Below the pieces are notes generated by a model. The model had not been told where the DNA came from. It did not search any database and saw only the letters and a list, made by a program, of their open reading frames with translations. The position numbers and the translations under genes were made by a program. A stretch of DNA of 10,482 nucleotides from Gymnopus androsaceus JB14. Its lineage: Eukaryota; Basidiomycota; Agaricomycetes; Agaricales; Omphalotaceae. This document shows positions 1 through 6,979 of the stretch, piece after piece (position 1 is the stretch's first letter; every line of letters begins with the position of its first letter). Location: positions 1 to 10,482 of the forward strand of contig ML770335.1 in the NCBI GenBank assembly GCA_009733575.1, in the 5' to 3' direction.

Positions 1-529
1 GGTGTACTTGACCTGTGCTTTGGTGTTGTCACCTTGGAATATGCAAAGTTGTTTGTTGAGGTTGGCATACTTAATCCATGCTTTGGTATCTCCATGATCA
101 GTACAAGATGTTGGCATACACTAGTTGTTTGGTCACCCTTGATAGGTTTTAGTGACTTGCGCAACCAAGGTGTATAAGCTATAATATTGAGTACCCCCTC
201 TCTTCATCCTTTTAGTTCATTGCAGCACTCTCATGAGTATCGTCATTGTTAAAAGTGCTTCATTGAGACGAATCAAATAGTAGTTGAGGGAACCTTTGAC
301 AACCTCCTTCCTTGCATACCTTCACCTTTTGGATTAGTCTGATTGGGTGATTATGTTTGGTTGGTTTTCCATACCCAGCACAAAGCAAACTCATTATCTG
401 GAGCCCACCACAAGGGAGTATTCTTTTGATTTGTTAACTTTAGTGAGCACTTAGAACTTGACAAGTCAGTGCATATCCAAAAGGATTCATTGTTGCAGTC
501 AAAATTTTAGGCTCATTGCATAATCCACC
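1..529 (+). repeat. Decayed LTR end and leader, no gene
   Basis: No convincing coding region is visible on either strand. The stretch reads like the transcribed part of an LTR followed by a retroelement leader. A weak TATA-like GTATAAG lies near 171-177, and a pyrimidine-rich CCCCCTCTCTTCATCC stretch follows near 194-209. The sequence GTTGGCATAC occurs twice (near 61 and 111). It is CpG-poor like the gag gene at 1145-2447, and the text on either side of the inserted transposon (up to 538, then from 1108) reads as one leader leading into that gag. The LTR start would lie outside the window and its 3' end cannot be fixed. It shows no similarity to the LTR candidate at 5050-5454, so the two should belong to different elements. 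Confidence 0.3.
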
Positions 530-538
530 AGCTCAGAG
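530..538. repeat. Target-site duplication, left copy
   Basis: AGCTCAGAG directly precedes the left terminal inverted repeat and is repeated exactly at 1099-1107 after the right one. It could be read as up to 11 bp (CCAGCTCAGAG), because the right inverted repeat happens to end in CC. Confidence 0.85.
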
Positions 539-560
539 GGATAATTCTACTGAACAACCC
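539..560 (+). repeat. Left terminal inverted repeat
   Basis: Twenty-two bases starting GGATAATTC. The reverse complement matches 1077-1098 at 21 of 22 positions. The single difference is a G/A transition. Confidence 0.85.
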
Positions 561-1076
561 TGTTGGAGGGGTTGTTCGCAAGTAGCAGCCCTCAAGGCTC
601 CGGACGTCACACCGGAGTCCCAGCGGGTCACACCAACACTTTCTGCATTGAACTCCCATTAGCCGCATTCTGCCCGGATAAAAAACAATCACCAGAGCAT
701 ACTCATGCATTCGTGTTATCTATGCTCCAAGTATAAAACTATGATTCGCTAGCAGTCATCGAGGCCCGATTATGTGTGAATTCCCAGTCTCGAGGCATTT
801 CTCTCTGCACATTGGATCCTGAGCAACAACTTCATCTTTCTTTCTCTTCCGAGTCATTGATTCAAACGATGTCAAGCCGGATTTTCTAAGCGCTATCTAA
901 CAGAATTGGTATTCAGTGCTTGCCTTCGGAATATGGGAATGAGTCAAGCAGACTGCCTGAAGAGCCTTGGAGCAAAGGGTGACATAGAAATTCATTGGAA
1001 GAAATGACGCCGACACGGAGAACAACTGGCATGATGGAGAACAGCTGGGGTTGTTTGGGGTTGTCTGGCGCCATCG

Positions 1077-1098
1077 GGGTTGTTCAATAGAATTATCC
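1077..1098 (-). repeat. Right terminal inverted repeat
   Basis: Ends in GAATTATCC immediately before the second AGCTCAGAG. It mirrors 539-560 with one mismatch. Confidence 0.85.
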
Positions 1099-1107
1099 AG
1101 CTCAGAG
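1099..1107. repeat. Target-site duplication, right copy
   Basis: AGCTCAGAG, identical to 530-538. Removing 539-1107 would rejoin the leader of the old gag element. Confidence 0.85.
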
Positions 1108-1144
1108 AATCACTAGAAACTCCAGCAAACCGCTGCTACCGGTT

Positions 1145-2447
1145 ATGGAAGATTCTGATGCATTATTGAGAAGAAAGCCTAAGGTACTACAATTCCCACA
1201 GCCACCTTATCCTGCAACACCTGAGGACTGATCTATAGCAAGAGTTGCACTGCAAGCTCCTTGTTCATCTAGAACCTTGCCTTCAAACAGACCTTCAACT
1301 GTACCCAAGGAAGAGCATAACACCTGTCCTTAGTCTTTATAGAAGAATTTATTGCTAGTTGAGCAGAGTCATCTTTGAGCCAAGCCCTGCGTTCACCAAA
1401 AGGAACTCCATCTCAGAAACAAATATCAGAAAATTTGTTGGATGGTGAAGAATTTCACCCACCTGTTATTGAGAGGGGAATCCACAAGCAAGTTACCCCA
1501 AAACAAGCTCACAACCCACAAATTCGAACAATGTCTGTACCAACTACAATCAGTAACATCAAAATCAAGCTATTGCCTGCAGCTCTTCTTGAGCTGCAAA
1601 ATGATAAGCTACCCGGCATGCACAAGAAAGCACCACCAGAGTTTAACGGCAACAAGCCTGACAATTTACTGGCATGGTTAGCTGCTTGTGAAGCTCTTTT
1701 TGCATTGAACAAAATTATTGAGAACTCAGCCAAGAAGTTCCTCACTCTGTGTTGCATGTCCTACAGGACACAGCCTGAGTTGAAGGACCATGAGATCTTG
1801 GTCAGTCAAATGTTGACCTGGGAAGACTTTAAATCAAGGCTGAAGAAAGGATACCATGAAACTGCAAGTGAAGAAATTGGATTGAAGCAGAGGGTTGCAA
1901 ACTTAGTAGAAACCACAAAGCTCATACACTGTAATGAGCTACAGAAATTGCAAAAGTACATTTGTGCTTTTAAAATTGAAGCAAGCAAACTTATGAGCGG
2001 GCCTCAGCCAGTACTTTCCAACATCAAGGCTGTAAGGCTGTTCTTAGCTGCACTCAATGGAGCATTTGTCAATACAATCCTTGATAAGGCTGAGCCTGAT
2101 CCAGCCAACAAGCAGGACAGAAGGGAGGACAATCCTCTAACCTTAAGTGAAGTTATAACATGTACAGAGATGCAGGCCAGAATATGGCAAGGGTATGCTA
2201 GCTTGCTGGCCTCAACAATAGAACCCACTGTCTTGGCCATGATTTATCAACCCAATCCTTTGGCTGGAACTGTGAAGTCAAAGGAAAGCCTGATGATGAG
2301 TGGGGAAGGAAACTCTCCCTCTCTAAGGATCAGCATGATGTTGAAATAAAACAGCATAACCATAAGCTCTCCTCAATTGAACAATCTCTGGAATGGGAAA
2401 GGAATCACAAAACTAAGAACAGAAGTATGGGACTCATGTTGCGCTGA
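1145..2447 (+). pseudogene. Broken Ty3/gypsy-type gag (whole remnant)
   Basis: The remnant can be followed through three frames. From ATG 1145 the frame reads MEDSDALLRRKPKV and continues as Pro/Ser-rich text. It passes a TGA at 1229-1231 and ends in TAG near 1331. The central gag domain is in another frame, open from 1363 to TAA 2349. Immediately before that stop a third frame (2304-2444) continues with a Lys/His/Glu-rich stretch containing KLSSIEQSLEWER, and closes with TGA at 2445-2447. Two of the internal stops are TGA codons that C-to-T change of CGA would produce. Gag coats the element RNA in the retrotransposon particle. This copy could not make an intact one. Confidence 0.6.
1531..2349 (+). 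CDS. Gag-like capsid domain, retrotransposon, truncated
   Basis: The longest intact piece of the left gag, 272 residues from the first in-frame ATG. The frame is open back to 1363 without an earlier ATG. The layout fits the capsid region of fungal Ty3/gypsy gag: APPEFNG followed by a helical Leu-rich segment (about residues 34-60), TWEDFKSRLKKGY (about 96-108), a helical middle with Glu/Leu/Lys repeats, then NKQDRREDNPLTLSEVI (about 194-210). The order APxFNG, then WxxFKxxL, then a charged DRRED stretch before a helix is what I recall of that family. No CCHC zinc knuckle is present in this frame. The last 15 or so residues are probably out-of-frame text after a shift near 2300. I am fairly sure of gag and less sure of the subfamily. 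Confidence 0.65.
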   Translation: MSVPTTISNIKIKLLPAALLELQNDKLPGMHKKAPPEFNGNKPDNLLAWLAACEALFALNKIIENSAKKFLTLCCMSYRTQPELKDHEILVSQMLTWEDFKSRLKKGYHETASEEIGLKQRVANLVETTKLIHCNELQKLQKYICAFKIEASKLMSGPQPVLSNIKAVRLFLAALNGAFVNTILDKAEPDPANKQDRREDNPLTLSEVITCTEMQARIWQGYASLLASTIEPTVLAMIYQPNPLAGTVKSKESLMMSGEGNSPSLRISMMLK

Positions 2448-3292
2448 TGTCTAGAAGATGCTCCAAGAGCTGTGTGGAATCATCCGCAATGTGATGACTT
2501 ACCATACAAGTAGAGGCCCTGACCTATTTCTGTGATAGGCAGCCCATCAAAATGGTAACAAGGAAGTCTTGGGGCACAGAAATGGAAAGTTATATTGCCA
2601 TACAGATAGCAGCAGAACCCCATTGTTAGTAAACCCCAACATCATGGAATGGAAAGATGTGATTAGGAAGGCACCCTAAGACTGGAAAAGCAGATCACAT
2701 CCCAAAAGGGATTTAGCACCTGTCTGGACCATCTGATCTCATCACACCAGAATGTCTGGAAGTGTTGCACAGGAAAAGAAGTGATGTTGGTTCTAGGGAT
2801 TTGTGAAATTACCAGAATTCAGGGTCCAGGGTCCATTTGGCCCACCCAAACCAAGGAATTCACAACAATGGACACACAGATGTCCTCATCAATTGCCTGA
2901 AGCCCAAAAAGGGATATGTGGAAATGATGGCCGTGTTGATGCGATGATGTAATATCATCAGACCCTGCAGACAATACAATGGCAACCACAGATAGTATCC
3001 TGGCCAACTGTTCTAAGTTGTATGCTGCAATACACCTGCCTCAGCAGAGCACCTTGGACTTCACAAAACAATCCATGCCAGTCATAAAACCACTGAAATC
3101 TAGGTACTACCATATACCTCACTGAGATCAGGTGTCAACTCAATCCTCAACCAAGGACAGTTGAAATTTTTAGTGGGGGAGATGATACACTGATCTTTCA
3201 GCTAAGGCTAGAATTGCACAGAACTAATAATCCTAAGCTCTGTTTGATAATAAACAATGGTTTTACAGAGAACTACAGTGAGCTTGAGTTGA
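2350..3292. other. Decayed retroelement DNA, no readable gene
   Basis: No open frame looks coding. CpG is scarce and stops are frequent in all frames. The region directly after the gag is where a zinc knuckle and protease would be expected. Around 2472-2515 one frame gives CGIIRNVMTYH, faintly like the end of a zinc knuckle, but the Cys/His spacing is not intact. I found no aspartic protease DSG/DTG motif and no reverse transcriptase motif. Confidence 0.4.
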
Positions 3293-3318
3293 TACATCAG
3301 CAAAAATGGTCTGGGCCT
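3293..3318 (+). repeat. Outer inverted repeat, left arm (26 bp)
   Basis: This segment, from TACATCAGC to CTGGGCCT, is the perfect reverse complement of 4334-4359. It marks the left edge of a mirrored structure about 1.07 kb long. Confidence 0.9.
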
Positions 3319-3346
3319 GGGATAGCCTATAAGTTAGACTAATATG

Positions 3347-3391
3347 ACCTGGGCAACCTGGGCAACCTGGGTGACTTAGGCCACCTAGGAA
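3347..3391 (+). repeat. 9-bp minisatellite, left arm
   Basis: Five 9-bp units: ACCTGGGCA twice, then ACCTGGGTG, ACTTAGGCC and ACCTAGGAA. Confidence 0.8.
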
Positions 3392-3462
3392 TATGCCCAA
3401 ATCCTAATATCACTTGAGAGTGACTTAGGCTACCTAGGAATATGCCCAAATCCTGATATCAC
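3371..3462 (+). repeat. 43-bp direct duplication
   Basis: Bases 3371-3413 and 3420-3462 match at 41 of 43 positions, 49 bp apart. Both differences are transitions. The duplicated segment includes the end of the 9-bp array and continues into ordinary sequence. Confidence 0.9.
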
Positions 3463-3482
3463 CAGAGGGAGCCTCCTTGCAG

Positions 3483-3637
3483 CCTGAACACAACCTGAGC
3501 ACAACCTAAGTGCAACCTGAACACAACCTGAGTACCACCTGAGGGAACCTGGGGCAGCCTGGAGAAGCCTGAGGAAGCCTGAGGAAGCCTGGGAAAGCCT
3601 GGGAAAGCCTGGGACAGCCTGGGACAGCCTGAGATTT
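3483..3637 (+). repeat. CCTGRG minisatellite, 11-bp then 10-bp phase
   Basis: Five 11-bp units (3483-3537, for example CCTGAACACAA) are followed without a break by 10-bp units (from 3538): CCTGAGGGAA, CCTGGGGCAG, CCTGGAGAAG, CCTGAGGAAG twice, CCTGGGAAAG twice and CCTGGGACAG twice, then a partial unit. Adjacent identical pairs point to local unit duplication. Confidence 0.9.
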
Positions 3638-4118
3638 ATCTAGAACTAGGATTACAAGCTAAATAGCTTCAATAAACTAGTACATTGAATTATAATGTGT
3701 ATAAATATCATTAAAAGAACAGTAGACACCCCAATTATTGGAATTTATCAACATATAATTGCGTAAAATAAGCGCCAAAATAAGCGCCGAACCGCGTGGG
3801 CGCCTGTAGACTGCGTACAATTAAAAGTCTGTTGATGGGGTCAAATCAGATTCATCATGAAGTAACAGTTAACTTGATAAATATGTAAGTCTACTTGAAC
3901 TTGAGTTAAAAATACTTAAGTGAGGTGTTCCGAGTCATAAGTTAAGGCCAGTTAAACATTAATGAGTCTCAAAAAATAAGTTCACTTTGAAATAAGTCAA
4001 AAATCCATGAGTTTCATAAGATAATAAGGTTTAAGTGATATAAATGTGGAAATTGAACAAAAAGATACAGCTGAATAATAAAGTATGAGAATTATTTTTT
4101 GGGTTGTATAACTCAGCA
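3638..4118. other. AT-rich centre of the foldback with a CpG-rich patch
   Basis: No gene seen. The stretch is AT-rich with many TAA/TTA runs. An exception is 3761-3815, which holds several CpGs and an exact 12-bp tandem repeat AAAATAAGCGCC (3765-3776 and 3777-3788), followed by a short hairpin GCGCC/GGCGC (3784-3788 with 3799-3803). Confidence 0.6.
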
Positions 4119-4150
4119 GAAGTATCCCTAGGTTACCTCAAGTTGCCTCA

Positions 4151-4217
4151 GGCTTCCCAGGCTTCCCAGGCTTCCTCAGGCTTCCTCAAGTTTCCTCAGG
4201 TTCCCTCAGGATTCCTT
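4151..4217 (-). repeat. 10-bp minisatellite, right arm
   Basis: Units of 9-10 bp such as CTTCCCAGG (twice) and CTTCCTCAGG. The reverse complement, CCTGAGGAAG, is identical to units at 3568-3587 in the left arm. Confidence 0.85.
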
Positions 4218-4254
4218 CAAGAAGCCCAGGAATAAGGGGGTGGACTTATGAAAG

Positions 4255-4330
4255 CCTGGGAGACCTAGGTATCCTGGGTGTCCTGGGTGTCCTAGGAGAC
4301 CTAGGTAGTCCTTAGGTATCCTCAGGTCAT
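4255..4330 (+). repeat. 9-bp minisatellite, right arm
   Basis: Units are CCTGGGAGA, CCTAGGTAT, CCTGGGTGT twice and CCTAGGAGA, then slightly longer degenerate units to 4330. Confidence 0.8.
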
Positions 4331-4333
4331 CCA

Positions 4334-4359
4334 AGGCCCAGACCATTTTTGCTGATGTA
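4334..4359 (-). repeat. Outer inverted repeat, right arm (26 bp)
   Basis: Perfect reverse complement of 3293-3318. Similarity fades quickly beyond 4360. Confidence 0.9.
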
Positions 4360-5036
4360 GTTAAAGTCCAACAATAGTCTATACTACCCAAGGGGTTGCA
4401 GAGTAACAGTACATGCAATGGTACCATACTTAACTTAGTCAATACACCTTAATCAAAGTCCTATGTGCTGTATGGAGTAGCATAGTAAGCTTGTTGGATA
4501 ACAAGTTGCTGAGCGCAGCCAGAGAATGAGCCCTTGTACAAGTTATATTAGGATGGACTGTCAAAAGACATACCCTAGGAATCTGAAGTCTTAACAAGGC
4601 ATTGCTCCTGCAAGCAGCTCACCAAGGGAGTTGTCATGACACCCACTAGCAGAATGGAAAGAACATTCTGCAATAGACAAGTTGATGACCATAACACAGT
4701 TGCATCTAAGATTGACACCCATTGGCAGAGTGTTGAGGAATTGATGCTGAGGCAACCCAACACAGCCACATGACACAAAAACACTTTGCAATTATAAAGG
4801 ATGAAAACAACCAAGGAGTATCTTCTGTCCAAGCTTCCAAATAGTACCAAGGGCTATACACTGCACAGCATCTAGGCCCTTCTGAGATACAGAGCTAGAC
4901 ATGTAGCTGGCTGGTTATTGGCAAGGCAAAGACAGATATACTTCCAAGGGCAGTTCTGCTAAAAGTATCTGGCAAGCCTTGTAAAAGGCAAATGACTTGA
5001 GGTCAAATTGGACCAAATCCCAAAGTCAACCTAATC
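4360..5036. other. Decayed DNA, no readable gene
   Basis: CpG-poor sequence without a plausible gene on either strand. By position it should be the 3' end of an old retroelement's pol region, since a purine tract and an LTR-like segment follow. I could not recognise integrase HHCC, the DDE motif or a chromodomain in any frame. Confidence 0.35.
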
Positions 5037-5044
5037 AAGGGAGA
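5037..5044 (+). promoter_or_regulatory. Candidate polypurine tract
   Basis: AAGGGAGA lies six bases before a TG dinucleotide at 5050 that would open an LTR. In LTR elements this tract primes plus-strand DNA synthesis. The spacing is acceptable and the tract is short. Confidence 0.4.
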
Positions 5045-5049
5045 CAACA

Positions 5050-5454
5050 TGACATAATGGAGCAGTTTTGAGACAAAACCATAGGACACATGCATATATG
5101 GACATTATTTATATTCCCTCATTTTATTTTCTGTTTCATCATATCTTGCTCAGTTTTCTGTCATTTTCCTATTTATTACATCTCAGTCAGTATATAAAGT
5201 AGATACTATGTAGCTTGCAATCCAAGTTAGACTTGATACCTGAACTGCAGTTCTATCATCAGACCTATACTGTATTTGACACACTCAGACATGTAAGATC
5301 AGTCTGTATAACTTTTGAAACAGGTGGCATTCTTGTAGCCTCAATAATACAGAGACACATCAAATCAACCTCCTGGCTATCAAGTTGAGTATTCCTGGTT
5401 TTCATCTTGGAGAGAGAATCACATCAGTCTTAGGACTGCAGGTGAAGCCTAACG
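5050..5454 (+). repeat. Candidate decayed LTR (old element)
   Basis: About 405 bp, starting TGACATAATGG after the purine tract. It contains a T-rich stretch, a TATA box (TATATAAA at 5191-5198), a long CpG-free transcribed part and an end at about AGCCTAACG. The layout resembles LTRs I recall from basidiomycete Ty3/gypsy elements whose last bases read GAAGCCTAACA. There is no second copy in the window, so this is inference. It ends one base before the next LTR begins. Confidence 0.45.
5191..5198 (+). promoter_or_regulatory. TATA box of the old LTR
   Basis: TATATAAA in the middle of the candidate LTR, at the expected place for a U3 promoter. Confidence 0.4.
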
Positions 5455-5455
5455 T

Positions 5456-5713
5456 TGTAACGCCCCCGTTCCCTTATGCATACATTGTTATGTTATCTTT
5501 TAATTCATTCATGTTACTATATAAATGTCAATGTCACTTTATGTCACTTGTACTTTAGCTTTACACCATCACCCGCCGAGAATACCTAGACAAATATACA
5601 GTCCAGTTGTGTTCTTTTGGGTGAAAGTAAGCTCTGACTTCACCGAGGTCTTATACTTTTTTGAACATCTTGCAATACTCTTCGTATTCCGTGTTCTTTA
5701 CTTGTGCTAAACA
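5456..5713 (+). repeat. 5' LTR of the hairpin-tiled element
   Basis: Starts TGTAACGCCCCCG, a common kind of start for Ty3/gypsy LTRs. CpG content rises abruptly at this base. A TATA box follows at 5518-5525. The 3' end is tentative: the CA at 5712-5713 is the best candidate, and it falls inside a hairpin CTTGTG/CACAAG (5701-5717). The partner LTR would lie beyond the window. I could not identify a tRNA primer site with confidence. The five bases before it, AACGT, could be a target duplication. Confidence 0.5.
5518..5525 (+). promoter_or_regulatory. TATA box in the 5' LTR
   Basis: TATATAAA, 62 bases into the LTR. It would place transcription start near 5550, leaving a leader of roughly 230 bases before the gag ATG. 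Confidence 0.5.
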
Positions 5714-5785
5714 CAAGTGACATCAAAGCGTAACTTTGCGCGATCGAAATTAAAGTTTGTTAATTTTACAAAACCCGGTCCTATG

Positions 5786-5911
5786 ACCAAGTCCACCTAC
5801 GAGTCCGAGAATCGTTACGATTCTCTCCACAACCGCAACGACATTCTGACCAAGTCCACCTACGAGTCCGAGAATTGTTACGATTCTCTCCACAACCGCA
5901 ACGTCGTCAAC
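5786..5911 (+). repeat. 63-bp in-frame tandem duplication
   Basis: Copies at 5786-5848 and 5849-5911 encode TKSTYESENRYDSLHNRN and TKSTYESENCYDSLHNRN. They are identical apart from CGT to TGT, a CpG transition, until the last three codons. Confidence 0.95.
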
Positions 5912-6601
5912 AACTCAAACACGCATGCTCCCGAGCATACGTGGCAGAGTGACACTAATCTAGTGTCAAAACGGAACGCTCCCTTGGAGCCGTTCAGTTC
6001 CGACCTCTCCTTGTCTGTTGAATTCCTTCAACAGATGAGAAACGTCACTCGTGCCTGTGCGGAAGCACAAGAAACGAGCATAAATGTAGCCCGTGAGTTT
6101 TCAAAACTCATGGATACGTTGGTAAATACAATGAGTCCAGGAACTGCTCCTGGAATTCAATTGCACTCGGATGTAGAATCTACATCCCGTTCGAGATCAA
6201 CATCGCCTGTGGTGACGAGACCCCGAATAGTGCCGGTGGAACTGAGTGACCACTATTCTGGGATTGCGACCTCAATTCCTGACATTTCGTCAGGAATTAA
6301 GAATCGTGAACCGGTAGCCGCAGCTACCAGTTGTCTGGGCTTAGCTCAGACACGAATGTTCATTACATTCGTCAACAGCCCTGCGACGTTTGACGAAAGT
6401 CAGGCCGTACCAACGGCCAAATGGGATAGGATCCGTGATCCTACCCCAATACGCAAAATATCCGAGGTAGTTACTTCGCCGATAGTTGCGTTTGCGCAAA
6501 TGGCAATGGTACTGGATACCAACGCCAATGACCCTGCCACTGTGCAGGTGAACACAGCAGCAACTGCTGCAGATCCACCTTCCGTTGATTCTCAATGGAA
6601 T

Positions 6602-6979
6602 TGGGAAGACCGAGTCGCTAAACAGCAACTCAGAAACAATGACCTCCAAAATTCCGGAGCGTCCAACATCCTCGACCAGGGTATTGGCTTTGACAGAAGC
6701 GGATATCCTGTCGACAAAGCCCACACTCCCCGTGAGGTGTGGGATTGGAGGGAAGAAATGTTTCTTCCTCCAAGGCAAGAGATTGCCGCAGCTGTTGCTG
6801 CAACTCAACTCCAACAGAGTTGGGAAAACCGAGTCGCTAACCAGTGACTCAGAAACAATGACCTCCGAAAATCCGGAGTGTCTAATATTCCCGACCAGGG
6901 AATCGGCTTCAATAGAAGCGGATACCCTGTCGACAAGTCCCACACTCCTCGTGAAGTGTGGGATAGAAGGGAGGACATG
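6602..6979 (+). repeat. Two imperfect 53-codon repeats, 219 bp apart
   Basis: Copies at 6602-6760 and 6821-6979 are in frame and share 42 of 53 residues, including GYPVDK, HTPREVWD and RVA. The second copy carries the first premature TGA, where the first copy has CAA (Gln). Weaker similarity extends into the Ala-rich text before each copy. Confidence 0.95.

Larger units (their letters stand above)
539..1098. mobile_element. Non-autonomous TIR DNA transposon, possibly Mutator-like
   Basis: A 560-bp insertion bounded by inverted repeats at 539-560 and 1077-1098 (21 of 22 bp matching) and flanked by an exact 9-bp direct repeat. No transposase fits inside, so it would need enzyme from a relative elsewhere. 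The left end folds back on itself: GAACAACCC (552-560) pairs perfectly with GGGTTGTTC (569-577). The right end carries three GGGGTTGT copies (1047, 1057 and 1076). A second hairpin, CTCCGG/CCGGAG, lies near 598-617. CpG is more frequent inside than in the flanks, which fits a later insertion. A 9-bp duplication is typical of Mutator-like elements, but no transposase confirms the superfamily. It sits in the leader just upstream of the gag remnant. Confidence 0.85.
3293..4359. repeat. Mirrored foldback structure with minisatellite arms
   Basis: The order is symmetrical: 26-bp repeat, 9-bp array, 10/11-bp array, AT-rich centre, 10-bp array, 9-bp array, 26-bp repeat. The 10-bp arrays are truly inverted (CCTGAGGAAG on the left, CTTCCTCAGG on the right). 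The 9-bp arrays share the CCTRGG core on the same strand, so that part is mirrored in position rather than strictly inverted. No transposase is present. It may be a foldback-type element, or one inverted duplication inside which the minisatellites expanded. I see no clear target duplication at the edges. Confidence 0.6.

Noticed and set aside
513..710. 65-codon minus-strand frame at the left transposon end
   Set aside because: It crosses the target duplication and inverted repeat boundary, so it cannot predate the insertion, and it has no recognisable features.
4206..4442. Minus-strand frame with Gly-Xaa-Pro-like text resembling collagen
   Set aside because: The repetition comes from the 9-bp CCTGGG minisatellite, and the frame is bounded by it.
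5525..5710. 61-codon frame in the LTR, in phase with the gag
   Set aside because: It spans LTR promoter and leader sequence, has no recognisable protein features and ends in TAA at 5708 before the gag ATG.
6845..6847. TGA as a recoded codon or programmed readthrough
   Set aside because: The sister repeat has CAA here and the hairpin points to ancestral CGA. No readthrough context is apparent, and further TGAs and frame shifts elsewhere indicate decay.
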